DNA of 64,000 nucleotides from Comamonas testosteroni (GCF_030505195.1 NZ_CP129672.1:372001-436000), one strand, 5' to 3'. Positions 1-8,103 are shown, counted from the stretch's first letter. Notes: generated by a model not told the origin, from the letters alone. Translations and numbers: made by a program.

Positions 1-1409
1 TGATGGCTTACTCCGAAAAAATCTTCAACGACATCGTGGCCGACTACCGCGAGTTCGCCAAAAAGATCAATCTGGAAGACATCACGGCCATCCCCATGTC
101 TGCCCTGCGTGGTGACAATATCACCGAGCAGAGCGAGCACATGCCCTGGTACCGCGGCACCACGCTCATGGGCTATCTGGAGACGGTGGAAATCGACGAA
201 GCGCGCCAGCAAAAGCTGCCGTTTCGCATGCCTGTGCAATGGGTCAATCGCCCCAACCTCGACTTCCGCGGCTTTGCGGGCTGCATTGCCAGCGGCCAGA
301 TTCACCCCGGAGACAGCGTCCGCATCCTGCCCAGCGGGCGCGTGACCAAGGTTGCGCGCATCGTTACCCAGGATGGCGATCTGCAGCAGGCGGTTGCTGG
401 CCAGTCCGTTACCCTGACTCTGGCCGACGAGGTGGACTGCAGCCGGGGCGATGTGATTGCGGTTGCGGATGCACCTTCTGGTGTGGCCGATCAGTTCCAG
501 GTCACGCTCATCTGGATGCATGAGCAGCCCATGCTCGGCGGTCGTCCCTATCTGATGAAGATCGGAGGCAAGACGATTCCCGTCACCTTCGCCGCCCCCA
601 AATACAAGATCAATGTCAACACGCTGGAGCATCTGGCCGCCAAGGAGCTGGCGCTCAATGAAATCGGCGTCTGCAATCTGTCCAGCAGCCAGCCTATCGC
701 TTTCGATGCCTATAAGGACAATCGCGAAACAGGCAGCTTCATCCTGATCGATCGCCTGGGCAACGCCACGGTGGGCGCGGGTCTGATCGACTTTTCGCTG
801 CGTCGCTCGCAGAACATTCATATGCAGCATGTGAATGTGAACCAACAAGCGCGTTCCGAACGCCTGCATCAAAAACCGGCCCTGCTATGGTTTACCGGTC
901 TGTCGGGCGCTGGCAAATCCACCATTGCCAATCTGCTAGAAACCCGTCTGCATGCGCGTGGCCGGCATACCTATCTGCTCGACGGCGACAACGTGCGCCA
1001 CGGCCTCAATCGCGACCTTGGCTTCACCGATGCAGACCGCGTGGAAAACATTCGTCGCGTCGCTGAAGTGGGCAAGCTGTTTTTGGACGCCGGGCTGATT
1101 GCCATCACCGCCTTCATCTCGCCCTTCCAGGCAGAACGCGAAATGGCGCGCAAGCTGGTGAGAGATGGTGAGTTCCTCGAAGTATTCATCGACACACCGC
1201 TGTGCGTTGCCGAAGAGCGTGACCCCAAGGGCCTGTACAAAAAAGTGCGCCGTGGCGAGCTGAAGAACTTCACGGGGATCGACTCACCGTTCGAAGTACC
1301 GCAGTCTCCGGACATTCATATATCCACCCCCGCGATGACTGCGCAAGAGGCGGTGGACAAGATCATCGCCGAACTGGTGGCTCGCGAAATCATCCCCGCA
1401 GAAGACTAA
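1..1409 (+). CDS. cysNC: Bifunctional sulfate adenylyltransferase subunit 1 / APS kinase (CysNC), 5'-truncated by window edge
   Basis: This is the C-terminal 468 codons of a fused CysN-CysC protein; the reading frame is open at base 1, so the start and the GTPase P-loop lie outside the window. Residues 1 to about 285 match the end of the CysN GTPase domain and its beta-barrel domains (MPWYRGTTL, then a stretch beginning LDFRGFAG). From about residue 295 an APS kinase domain follows, with P-loop GLSGAGKS at 299-306, then [15 protein letters not shown] and the RDPKGLYKK and FTGIDSPFE motifs of CysC. CysDN makes APS from sulfate and ATP in the cytoplasm, and CysC phosphorylates it to PAPS. A cysD partner is expected just upstream. 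A sulfotransferase, the consumer of PAPS, lies two genes downstream, which suggests a role in sulfation rather than only cysteine synthesis (inference). Confidence 0.95.
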   Translation, partial: MAYSEKIFNDIVADYREFAKKINLEDITAIPMSALRGDNITEQSEHMPWYRGTTLMGYLETVEIDEARQQKLPFRMPVQWVNRPNLDFRGFAGCIASGQIHPGDSVRILPSGRVTKVARIVTQDGDLQQAVAGQSVTLTLADEVDCSRGDVIAVADAPSGVADQFQVTLIWMHEQPMLGGRPYLMKIGGKTIPVTFAAPKYKINVNTLEHLAAKELALNEIGVCNLSSSQPIAFDAYKDNRETGSFILIDRLGNATVGAGLIDFSLRRSQNIHMQHVNVNQQARSERLHQKPALLWFTGLSGAGKSTIANLLETRLHARGRHTYLLDGDNVRHGLNRDLGFTDADRVENIRRVAEVGKLFLDAGLIAITAFISPFQAEREMARKLVRDGEFLEVFIDTPLCVAEERDPKGLYKKVRRGELKNFTGIDSPFEVPQSPDIHISTPAMTAQEAVDKIIAELVAREIIPAED

Positions 1410-1522
1410 AGCAACTGGATGAACTGTGGCGTTGCCAGCCGTTGCAACGCCCCTCCTTCTTCTTTCACCTACCGCACACAGCCACCACCTGGCAATGCGC
1501 GGCACACAAAGAAAGCCAGATC

Positions 1523-2632
1523 ATGGACACCCAAACCATTAATGAACAACTGCTCAGCGGCGAAACCTGGTCGCAGTTCTGCGATCACCTCAAACGCTGT
1601 GGCCAGCAGATTCTGCGTCCCGAAACCCCTGCCGACCCCGCAACGCGGGCAGAAGGCTATCGCTATCTGACCCGACTGCTGCGCATCGCGCTGGAGATGC
1701 ATGTGGAGTTCGCCGACCCGGCGTTTCCCAGCTTCTTCAAGACCTCGCACGAAACCGCCAAGATTGGCGCAGATAACCCGGACAACATCTACGAATACTC
1801 GCGCCTCAACGGCTCCATGAAATACCGTATTCATGGCAACCGAGGCACGGTTTCGTACCTGAGCTTTTGCACGCAAAAAGGCGGCTATGAAACCGATGGC
1901 CGCATGGTTGTCACAGGCTTTCTCGATGCGCCGCAGCTCAAGACCGATCAGGACGGAAATTTCGAAATCATTGTCAGCCCTGATCCGCAGCCCGGTAACT
2001 GGCTGCCCATGGAAGATGCCTCGGTGTCCTTGCTGGTGCGCCAGACTTTCATGGATCGCAAGAGCGAAGTACCCGCAAAGCTAGCAATCGAACGCATTGG
2101 CATCACGGCCCCCCCTGGCCCGCTGGACCCCTTGGTGCTGGCGCAGTCGCTGCAGCGCGTGACATCCTTTGTTGAAAACACCGCGAAGCTTTTTGCTGAT
2201 TGGGCACAAAGCTATCAACCCCATAGCAATCAGTTGCCGCCAGCCGATCAGGCCTACTGCCAGTCCGTGGGCGGTGATCCCAATATTTTCTACTACCACT
2301 CGCATTGGGAACTGAGCGAGGACCAGGCCCTGGTCATTCATATCGACAAGGTGCCGCAATGCTCGTTCTGGAATCTGCAGATCAATAACTACTGGCTGGA
2401 GTCTTTGGACTACCGCTACCACCAGATCTGCATCAACAAGCATCAGGCGCAGTACGACGAGAGCGGCGGCGTCACTCTGGTGCTGAGCGAAAAAGACCCT
2501 GGCATTGCCAACTGGCTGCAGACAGCCGGTCTACGCCAGGGAACCATGTGCCTGCGCTGGGTTGGCGCCACGGAGCAGTGCCACCCCACCACCAAAGTTA
2601 TCTCGATAGGCCAGTTGTTGGAGACTGTATGA
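1523..2632 (+). CDS. DUF1214 domain-containing protein
   Basis: A 369-residue protein of the DUF1214 type; no enzymatic activity is assigned to this family with certainty. It has no signal peptide or membrane segment and carries the conserved C-terminal block typical of the family (FYYHSHWELSEDQAL, then the region SFWNLQINNYWLESLDY). The ATG at 1523 is preferred over upstream in-frame codons because a purine-rich stretch (gaaag) precedes it and the protein then starts at the first conserved sequence. Its stop overlaps the start of the downstream sulfotransferase by four bases (ATGA), so the two are translationally coupled and probably act on the same substrate. It lies about 110 bases after cysNC on the same strand. 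Confidence 0.8.
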   Translation: MDTQTINEQLLSGETWSQFCDHLKRCGQQILRPETPADPATRAEGYRYLTRLLRIALEMHVEFADPAFPSFFKTSHETAKIGADNPDNIYEYSRLNGSMKYRIHGNRGTVSYLSFCTQKGGYETDGRMVVTGFLDAPQLKTDQDGNFEIIVSPDPQPGNWLPMEDASVSLLVRQTFMDRKSEVPAKLAIERIGITAPPGPLDPLVLAQSLQRVTSFVENTAKLFADWAQSYQPHSNQLPPADQAYCQSVGGDPNIFYYHSHWELSEDQALVIHIDKVPQCSFWNLQINNYWLESLDYRYHQICINKHQAQYDESGGVTLVLSEKDPGIANWLQTAGLRQGTMCLRWVGATEQCHPTTKVISIGQLLETV

Positions 2633-3816
2633 ATGCCCCTGTGACACCCCAAACTCTGCACGTCGAAGAACTGCTGCAAGCTGCACGTGAGCGTGCACCA
2701 GGCCTGAGAGATTTTGGCAACGACAACTACCAGCAAGCGCTGGAAGTTCTGACGCGAGCCTTGAACACCGAAGCCAAGCTGTCGGCAGCCGGCATTGCCA
2801 TGATGCGCGAGCGGCTCGTGGGTCAGTTGGTCAATCGCCTGCTCATGGAGGACTATCTCCAGCGCTTCCCAGAAATCACGAAGATCGGGATCGAAGACCC
2901 CTTGGTTATCGTGGGCCTGCCGCGCACAGGCACCACCATGCTGCAGCGAACACTGGCCGTAGACCCTCGCTTTTACTCTGCTGCCTGGTGGGAGACCCGC
3001 TACCCTGCACCACTGAACGGTGAAGACCCGCAGGACTGCGAAAAACGCATCACCATGGCCAAGGCAGAGGTCGCCCAAACGATTGAGGCGATTCCCCAGA
3101 TTCTGTCCATCCACCCCATGAGCGCCATGCTGTGCGACGAGGAATTCATGCTCATGGAGCACTCCTTTCTATGCGCCATGGACGCTTACGCCGATGTGCC
3201 CAGCTACACCGCCTGGCTTGATCAGCAGGATCAGCGCCCCGTCTATACGCAGCTCAAGAAGATGCTGCAGTTTCTGCAATGGCAAAAGGACCAGCGCGGC
3301 GAGGCGCAGGGCCAGCGCTGGCTGCTCAAAGCGCCCCAGCATCTGCATACATTGGAAATCCTGCTGTCCGTCTTCCCCAAGGCTCAGGTCATCCTGACCC
3401 ATCGCGAGCCCGCTCAGACCATCCCGTCCATGGCCAGCATGGCGCATACGCTGTGGCAGATCTACAGCGACCAGCCAGATCCGAGTTCAGCAGGCCGCCA
3501 GTGGAACAGCCGCATGGCGCGTGGCATTCATCACACCATGCAAGTGCGCGAGCAACAGGACAGCCGGCGCTTTCTGGATATCCACTTCTTGGACACCGTG
3601 GCCAAGCCCATGGAGGTGCTGGAGGCTGTGTATCAGTTCGCCAATATGCAATTCACAGAAAAAGCCCGTGCAGACGCGAAGCAATGGCTTTCCAGCAATG
3701 GCCGTGAAAAACGTGCTGGCCATGACTACAGCCTGGAGACCTTTGGTCTGAGCGAGCAACAGATGCAACGCGACTACGCGCTATATCGAGCCAGGCATCT
3801 GCAAAGCCAAAGCTAA
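2629..3816 (+). CDS. PAPS-dependent sulfotransferase family protein
   Basis: A 395-residue cytoplasmic sulfotransferase of the Sulfotransfer_3 type. The 5'-phosphosulfate binding loop GLPRTGTT is at residues 96-103, and the 3'-phosphate binding region is around THREPAQTIPS at about 257-267. Such enzymes move a sulfonyl group from PAPS to a hydroxyl or amine on a small molecule, lipid or polysaccharide; the acceptor cannot be read from the sequence. The start ATG at 2629 overlaps the DUF1214 stop. With cysNC upstream making PAPS, the neighbourhood holds both donor supply and transferase. The bacterial relatives I recall are annotated only as generic sulfotransferases, so the acceptor is open. 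Confidence 0.88.
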   Translation: MNAPVTPQTLHVEELLQAARERAPGLRDFGNDNYQQALEVLTRALNTEAKLSAAGIAMMRERLVGQLVNRLLMEDYLQRFPEITKIGIEDPLVIVGLPRTGTTMLQRTLAVDPRFYSAAWWETRYPAPLNGEDPQDCEKRITMAKAEVAQTIEAIPQILSIHPMSAMLCDEEFMLMEHSFLCAMDAYADVPSYTAWLDQQDQRPVYTQLKKMLQFLQWQKDQRGEAQGQRWLLKAPQHLHTLEILLSVFPKAQVILTHREPAQTIPSMASMAHTLWQIYSDQPDPSSAGRQWNSRMARGIHHTMQVREQQDSRRFLDIHFLDTVAKPMEVLEAVYQFANMQFTEKARADAKQWLSSNGREKRAGHDYSLETFGLSEQQMQRDYALYRARHLQSQS

Positions 3817-4077
3817 GAGGTGGCTCCAGGGAAAAAATCATGTTCAGTCCGCGGCGCCCCGAGCGACATTCGGCTGACTGCCGGCGCCAGCTCCTCATTG
3901 GCAGTGCCGATGGCTTCCATGACGCCCAAGGGGATGAAGAACTGCTGCGCCGGCAGCAGTAACACATGTCCGGATCCGAGGATCTCATCACGCACCTCAG
4001 CAGCTCGGACTGCATCCTCAGCAACTTTTATCAAGTCGGCACCCAAGACTGGCTCATCGCAAAAGGAGACAAAACAT
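3817..4077 (+). other. Inter-cistronic spacer with no supportable gene
   Basis: These 261 bases separate the sulfotransferase from the first SnoaL-like gene, whereas neighbours in the cluster are coupled or spaced by fewer than 110 bases. Short open frames exist on both strands, for example a 44-codon plus-strand frame opening with MSGSEDLITHLSSSD at 3966 that would overlap the next start, but none shows a recognisable family. A strong Shine-Dalgarno (aaggag, about 4062) for the next gene lies at its end. It may be the remnant of a lost gene. Confidence 0.4.
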
Positions 4078-4533
4078 ATGTTGGACTTAGAAGCCATTGA
4101 GCTGATCAAACAGCTCAAGGCGCGCTACTTTCGCGCCATCGACACCTGCAATCTGGAATTGCTGCAGGGCATGCTGACGCCAGACATCAAGCTGGCTTTC
4201 AGAAGCCCGACTTACGAATTCCATCTGGAAGGCATAGACAAGGCGCTGGCCTTCTACAAAACCTCCTTTACCAAGACCCGCCTGGCCATGCACAACGGCC
4301 ACACGCCGGAGATAGAGGTCAAGGGAGACGACGCCACCGGGCTTTGGTATTTGAACTACGTCTTTATCAATCTTGAAGAGAAAACGCATATGCACGGCGG
4401 TGCCATCTATGAAGACCGCTATTTCAAGCGCGATGGCCGCTGGTGGATTGCGGAGACTGGATACAAGACCCTGCTCGAAACCGTTGAGCCGCTGAGTGAG
4501 CAGTTGCAGATCACCTCCAAGCCCATCAACTGA
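4078..4533 (+). CDS. SnoaL/NTF2-like protein, first copy
   Basis: A 151-residue protein of the SnoaL-like/nuclear transport factor 2 fold, a small cone-shaped domain used by dehydratases, isomerases and cyclases such as the bile-acid dehydratase BaiE and SnoaL. It begins MLDLEAIELIKQLKARYF, keeps the acidic DTCN and HNGHTPEI segments, and ends in a strand-rich WWIAETGYK block. The start is fixed by a strong aaggag ribosome-binding site nine bases before ATG 4078. A paralogue sits at 5882-6346. The function is unknown; context suggests it acts on the same molecule as the sulfotransferase and SDR, for example in dehydration or isomerisation. Confidence 0.8.
   Translation: MLDLEAIELIKQLKARYFRAIDTCNLELLQGMLTPDIKLAFRSPTYEFHLEGIDKALAFYKTSFTKTRLAMHNGHTPEIEVKGDDATGLWYLNYVFINLEEKTHMHGGAIYEDRYFKRDGRWWIAETGYKTLLETVEPLSEQLQITSKPIN
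4105..4158 (+). repeat. 54-base near-identical block, copy in first SnoaL-like gene
   Basis: This block, starting atcaaacagctcaagg and ending tgcaatctggaa, matches 5909-5962 with one mismatch (c/g), while the flanking coding sequence of the two paralogues differs at many positions. The copies are direct repeats 1804 bases apart. Recent duplication or local gene conversion would explain this. Confidence 0.85.
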
Positions 4534-4546
4534 AGCGACATCCAAG

Positions 4547-5026
4547 ATGACCAAAGCTGCCAATCTCGTCACCTCCATCAAAGTGGAAATCAATGCACCT
4601 GCCAGCGTGGTCTGGGAAGTGCTTGCGGACCTGGAAAACTATCACCTCTGGAATCGCTTCTGCCCCGACATCCGCTGTGGGCTCAAGCTCAATGACCTCG
4701 TCGAGATGAAGACCCGCCACCCGCTGACAGGCGAAGTCTGGCCCGTCAACGAGTATCTGGTCGCGTTTGAGCCCGAGCAGTTGCTGTCCTGGGAGCAGCG
4801 CCCAGTGCCCGAGAACAAGGACGCCGCACGCCGTGATCAATACATAGAGGCAATTGACGCCAACCGCTGCACCTACTTCACCACCGACCAGTTCCTGGGT
4901 CTGAACGCCGATACGATCATGCGCGAGCATGGTGCCTGGGTAAAGATTGCCTTTGATCAGGTGGCGGTCGATGTCAAGAACCGCTCAGAGGAACTGCATT
5001 TCGCCCGCACCAAGGCTGCAATCTGA
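4547..5026 (+). CDS. SRPBCC (START-like) family protein
   Basis: A 159-residue protein with the SRPBCC/Bet v1-like fold: an N-terminal strand (SIKVEINAPASVVWEVLADL), a conserved YHLWNRFCP segment, and a C-terminal helix. These domains form a deep hydrophobic pocket for lipids, polyketides or steroids and sometimes act as cyclases or hydrolases. No catalytic residue can be assigned. ATG 4547, 14 bases after the upstream stop, is chosen over an earlier in-frame ATG inside the preceding gene. Its place between SnoaL-like and SDR genes fits a pathway for a hydrophobic small molecule. Confidence 0.78.
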   Translation: MTKAANLVTSIKVEINAPASVVWEVLADLENYHLWNRFCPDIRCGLKLNDLVEMKTRHPLTGEVWPVNEYLVAFEPEQLLSWEQRPVPENKDAARRDQYIEAIDANRCTYFTTDQFLGLNADTIMREHGAWVKIAFDQVAVDVKNRSEELHFARTKAAI

Positions 5027-5068
5027 AAGACAGCCAATTTCCAAGCCTATAGATCCAAGGAGACCATC

Positions 5069-5863
5069 ATGCTCTTGAAGAACAAAGTCATCATCATCTC
5101 TGGCATCGGCCCCGGCATGGGCATCAAGCTGGCCCTGCGCGCGGCGGAATATCAGGCCAAAGCCGTGGTGCTGGCTGCCCGCACGCAGTCCATGCTGGAC
5201 GAGACGGAGCAAGCCATTCGTGATGCAGGCTACTCCTGCGAAGTCCTCAAAGTCGCCACCGATATCTCCCGGCCCGAGCAATGCCAGCGGCTTGCAGAGC
5301 TAACCATCGCCAAGTTCGGTCGAATCGATGCGCTGATCAACTCGGCCTATGCCCACGGGAGCTGGGGCTCTTCGAGCAACTCCTCCATGGATGACTGGCG
5401 CAAAGTCATGGAAGTCAATCTCTACGGCTCCATGAACATGACCCAGGCCGTGGTGCCGCAGATGAAAAAGCAAAAAGACGGCAGCATTGTGATGATCAAC
5501 ACCATGGCAACGCGCCGCCCCAATCAGCTCGAAGCCGGCTACGCCGTATCCAAAGGCGCGCTCAAGACCGCTGTGCAATATCTGGCAGAAGACCTTGGCC
5601 CCTTCGGCATACGCGTCAACAGCACCTACAACGGCTGGATGTGGGGCGCACCGGTCAAAGGCTATTTCCAGGCGGAAGCCAAGCGCCAGGGCGTGCCGAT
5701 GGAATCGCTGGTCAATGTAATTGCCCAGCAGATTCCCTTACGCAACGAGATTCCCGACGATGCCGATTGCGCCTCTGCCGCACTGTATCTGGCCAGCGAC
5801 TATGCGCGCGTGGTGACCGGCGCCCAACTGGACGTCAGTGGCGGCCATTACCTGCCTCACTAA
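5069..5863 (+). CDS. SDR family NAD(P)-dependent oxidoreductase with Thr at the catalytic Ser position
   Basis: A 264-residue classical short-chain dehydrogenase. The cofactor loop is SGIGPGMG near residues 11-18, a NSAYAH stretch stands where NNAG usually sits, and the active site YAVSK is present. Counting 13 residues back from the catalytic Tyr gives Thr (in NTMATRRP) instead of the usual Ser. The C-terminus ends LDVSGGHYLPH. A clear aaggag site lies nine bases before ATG 5069. It would oxidise or reduce a hydroxyl or keto group in the cytoplasm, and probably prepares or processes the substrate of this cluster. The Thr substitution could keep function, since Thr also carries a hydroxyl group. 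Confidence 0.87.
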   Translation: MLLKNKVIIISGIGPGMGIKLALRAAEYQAKAVVLAARTQSMLDETEQAIRDAGYSCEVLKVATDISRPEQCQRLAELTIAKFGRIDALINSAYAHGSWGSSSNSSMDDWRKVMEVNLYGSMNMTQAVVPQMKKQKDGSIVMINTMATRRPNQLEAGYAVSKGALKTAVQYLAEDLGPFGIRVNSTYNGWMWGAPVKGYFQAEAKRQGVPMESLVNVIAQQIPLRNEIPDDADCASAALYLASDYARVVTGAQLDVSGGHYLPH

Positions 5864-5881
5864 ATTCCAGAGGAAAACAGC

Positions 5882-6346
5882 ATGCAAACTCTTCTGGATA
5901 TTGAAGAAATCAAACAGCTCAAGGCGCGCTACTTTCGCGGCATCGACACCTGCAATCTGGAACTTCTGAAAACCGTTCTGGCCGATGATGTCCATATCCG
6001 CTTCGACAGCCCGACTTACCAATATGAGATCAATGGCATCGATGAAGCCATGACCTTCTACCGCAATGCCTTCACCCATAGGCGCTTTGGCATGCACAAC
6101 GGGCATACACCGGAAATCAAGGTCGACGGTGATGCGGCTACCGGCATCTGGTACCTCAATGATCTGTTCATCAATCTGGATGAGCAGACCATACTCACCG
6201 GCAGTGCGCTGTACGAGGACTGCTATATCAGGGTCGCCGATCAGTGGCGGGTGCAGCGCACGGGCTACAAGCGGCTGCTGGAGATGATCGAGCCTCTGAG
6301 CAGTGGTTGCCGCATCACATCGCAACCTATTGCGAGCAGCTCATAG
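5882..6346 (+). CDS. SnoaL/NTF2-like protein, second copy
   Basis: A 154-residue paralogue of the 4078-4533 product, alignable over its whole length with the same KQLKARYFRGIDTCNLEL start, HNGHTPEI motif and C-terminal TGYK block. An AGAGG ribosome-binding site precedes ATG 5882, and it starts 18 bases after the SDR stop, so it is the last gene of the cluster. A 54-base stretch near the 5' end differs from the first copy at only one base although the rest has diverged. Two copies may form a heteromer or handle successive intermediates; this is inference. Confidence 0.8.
   Translation: MQTLLDIEEIKQLKARYFRGIDTCNLELLKTVLADDVHIRFDSPTYQYEINGIDEAMTFYRNAFTHRRFGMHNGHTPEIKVDGDAATGIWYLNDLFINLDEQTILTGSALYEDCYIRVADQWRVQRTGYKRLLEMIEPLSSGCRITSQPIASSS
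5909..5962 (+). repeat. 54-base near-identical block, copy in second SnoaL-like gene
   Basis: Partner of 4105-4158. Recombination between the two direct copies would delete the SRPBCC and SDR genes and leave one chimeric SnoaL-like gene. Confidence 0.85.
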
Positions 6347-6492
6347 GTGACACGAGGATTGCGATTGGACTTTCCCTTAGCATCCGTGCGATGTGTAAGG
6401 CATGGGAAAAAGATCCAAGCCGCTTCAGACTCATCTGCACCATCTCACCATGAGACTGAACATCTAAGAGGGAGTACATGGCGAAGTAACGG

Positions 6493-6657
6493 CAGGTCAA
6501 CTCTATGACCCACCGTTTACAGCCATTCACCATGAGGGTTTGGATGGTGTCGTTGAATACCGTGCGCACGCAAATCAAGGCTATTGAAGGCAAGCTCGGC
6601 GTCAGCAGCATGGCGCAGGTAACGCGCATGGCCTTGTGGATGCGGGGGCCTGCGTAA
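6493..6657 (+). pseudogene. Remnant of a LuxR-type DNA-binding domain
   Basis: The plus-strand frame through 6493-6657 reads ...SLNTVRTQIKAIEGKLGVSS MAQVTRMAL... before a TAA at 6655. This matches the recognition helix and C-terminal helix of LuxR/FixJ-type HTH domains (consensus S.NTVRTQIK.I..KLGVSSRAQ). The sequence in front of it is scrambled, and an in-frame TAA at 6487 closes the frame, so no full regulator can be built. It is most likely the tail of a degraded regulator gene. Confidence 0.6.
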
Positions 6658-7043
6658 CACTGTTGAAGAACAGGTCGCTTGGTGGACAGCTCGACGAAGC
6701 GATGATGCGAAAGGCAACTTCCTGGAGACGTAAGGCCAGCGAGCCGGACGGCCGCTCTTGGCTGACTGATGACGCCCCGCACCCGTTGACTGCCTGTCCT
6801 GAACCGGACGCTCAAGGCGCAGCCCCAAAGGTCAGCTTTGCGGTGCTGCGCTCACAAGTAGCTAGGCCTGGCTTCGGCCAGAAGCAGTCATTTGAACGAA
6901 GATCCAATCGGGAACAGCGAGCGATGGCAGCCGTCACAGATGCGCCTGCAGCTAGTCTGTGCGCGGCTTCGCGCATTAAAATTCCTCGTTTCCCTCTCCT
7001 AGAGTCAACATGGCTGACAGTCATTTAGTAGCACAGGATTGAA
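6658..7043. other. Intergenic region without supportable gene
   Basis: These 386 bases hold only short overlapping frames with no recognisable family and no convincing ribosome-binding sites. Together with the LuxR remnant before it and the lower-GC kinase-like gene after it, the stretch looks like a decayed or rearranged region. Confidence 0.5.
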
Positions 7044-7580
7044 ATGCGCTATTTAGTCATCGGCACAAGTGGCGCGGGCAAATCTACTTTTGCCAAAAGG
7101 CTGGCGCATAAGATCCATGCCTCATATATCGAACTTGATTCGCGCTACTGGGGGCCAGGCTGGCAAGCAGTGCCACCCGAGCAGTTCAAGCATTCAGTTG
7201 TTGAAGCTACCCAAGGAGCATGCTGGGTAGCAGATGGAAATTACAGCGCTGTTCGTGATGTGCTCTGGTCACGAGCGACACATGTCATTTGGCTCAACTA
7301 CGGTCGCTTCACCGTATTTTCTCGCCTGCTCCGTCGCACACTCAGCCATGGCCTTACTCGCAAGCGTCTGTCCCACGGAAATCGGGAGTCATTGCGGATG
7401 GCCTTTTTCTCGAAAGACTCGGTGCTTCTCTGGTCTCTATCCACCTATGCAAATAACCAGTCGAAGTTCGCCGCTCTACGCGAGCATAGAGAGTTTGCGC
7501 ATCTTCAATGGATTGAGTTTTCCGGGCCTTCAGAGGCTTCGAAGTCCCTCAAGGCGATCGCGACCTCGCCAGATCGCTAA
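7044..7580 (+). CDS. P-loop adenylate kinase-like protein (topology-modulation type)
   Basis: A 178-residue P-loop NTPase beginning MRYLVIGTSGAGKSTFAKRL, with Walker A GTSGAGKS at residues 7-14. It has the YIELDSRYWGPGW and ADGNYSAVRD motifs of the FlaR/topology-modulation subgroup of adenylate kinase-like proteins. The exact substrate is unknown; a small-molecule phosphotransferase role is likely. Base composition and codon use are visibly more AT-rich than in the neighbouring operons (TCATATATCGAACTTGATTC), which suggests acquisition by transfer. It stands alone between a gene remnant and the tRNA-Val region. Confidence 0.75.
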   Translation: MRYLVIGTSGAGKSTFAKRLAHKIHASYIELDSRYWGPGWQAVPPEQFKHSVVEATQGACWVADGNYSAVRDVLWSRATHVIWLNYGRFTVFSRLLRRTLSHGLTRKRLSHGNRESLRMAFFSKDSVLLWSLSTYANNQSKFAALREHREFAHLQWIEFSGPSEASKSLKAIATSPDR

Positions 7581-7968
7581 CAAGTCATATCCACTGTCCT
7601 GCTACAGCCGAGCATTTCAATAACCACTGTGGGGTCGCTCGAATGTCGGATGAGGGGCGTTTACTGGTCGACGCGAACGAGCGCTGACGGATCACTCAGC
7701 CTTGTAGCGTTGACGCGCAGCATCGGGCGTCAGGGAACGACCGCTTACGTCGGCAGCAGACATTGGGCACCGAGGCGCGAACGACAACAACGGGTCGGCA
7801 GCACCAGTTCACAGCTTACGAGAGCGGCCGTTCAGGTTGTCGGTGCACTGTGATCCAGCCAGTTTCCGATTGGAGGCGCGCTGCGGACATCCGGCCAGAT
7901 AGCAGGTCAACGCCTGGTATCGGCGGCAGCGGTCACAGGCTTGCCAAATCTCAGCGGCTGCAAAAACA
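7581..7968. other. Intergenic region between kinase-like gene and tRNA-Val terminator
   Basis: No frame in these 388 bases resembles a known protein. The text is typical of degenerate intergenic sequence and contains no IS end, inverted repeat or second RNA gene that I can identify. Confidence 0.5.
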
Positions 7969-7998
7969 AAAATGCCCGCTTGTTAGCGGGCATTTTTG
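7969..7998 (-). terminator. Intrinsic terminator downstream of tRNA-Val
   Basis: A perfect hairpin, aaaaatgcccgct / agcgggcattttt, with a four-base loop. On the minus strand, the direction of the tRNA, the stem is followed by T-rich sequence. It lies 29 bases beyond the tRNA 3' end. The symmetric A and T arms could also stop plus-strand transcripts. Confidence 0.85.
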
Positions 7999-8026
7999 CT
8001 GCAAACTCTGGTTTCGTTTGCACGTT

Positions 8027-8103
8027 TGGTAGGCGCGATTGGACTCGAACCAACGACCCCCACCATGTCAAGGTGGTGCTCTAACCAGCTGAGCTACGCG
8101 CCT
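8027..8103 (-). tRNA. tRNA-Val (anticodon GAC)
   Basis: The minus strand gives a full cloverleaf: acceptor AGGCGCG paired with CGCGCCT, D-arm GCTCAGCTGGTTAGAGC, anticodon stem CCACC/GGTGG with loop TTGACAT (GAC), T-arm GGTTCGAGTCC, and an encoded ACCA 3' end. Length is 77 bases. The core closely matches bacterial tRNA-Val(GAC). tRNA 3' ends are common integration sites, and the region on its 3' side (6347-8026) is gene-poor, but I see no repeated attachment sequence. Confidence 0.95.

Noticed and set aside
6327..6815. 162-codon minus-strand frame considered as an IS transposase remnant
   Set aside because: No transposase motif could be confirmed, and the plus strand over the same bases gives a clear LuxR-type HTH.
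7581..7640. Possible integron attC site after the kinase-like gene (ctaacaagtc)
   Set aside because: The sequence lacks a core-site pair of the form RYYYAAC / GTTRRRY with the needed imperfect inverted repeat.
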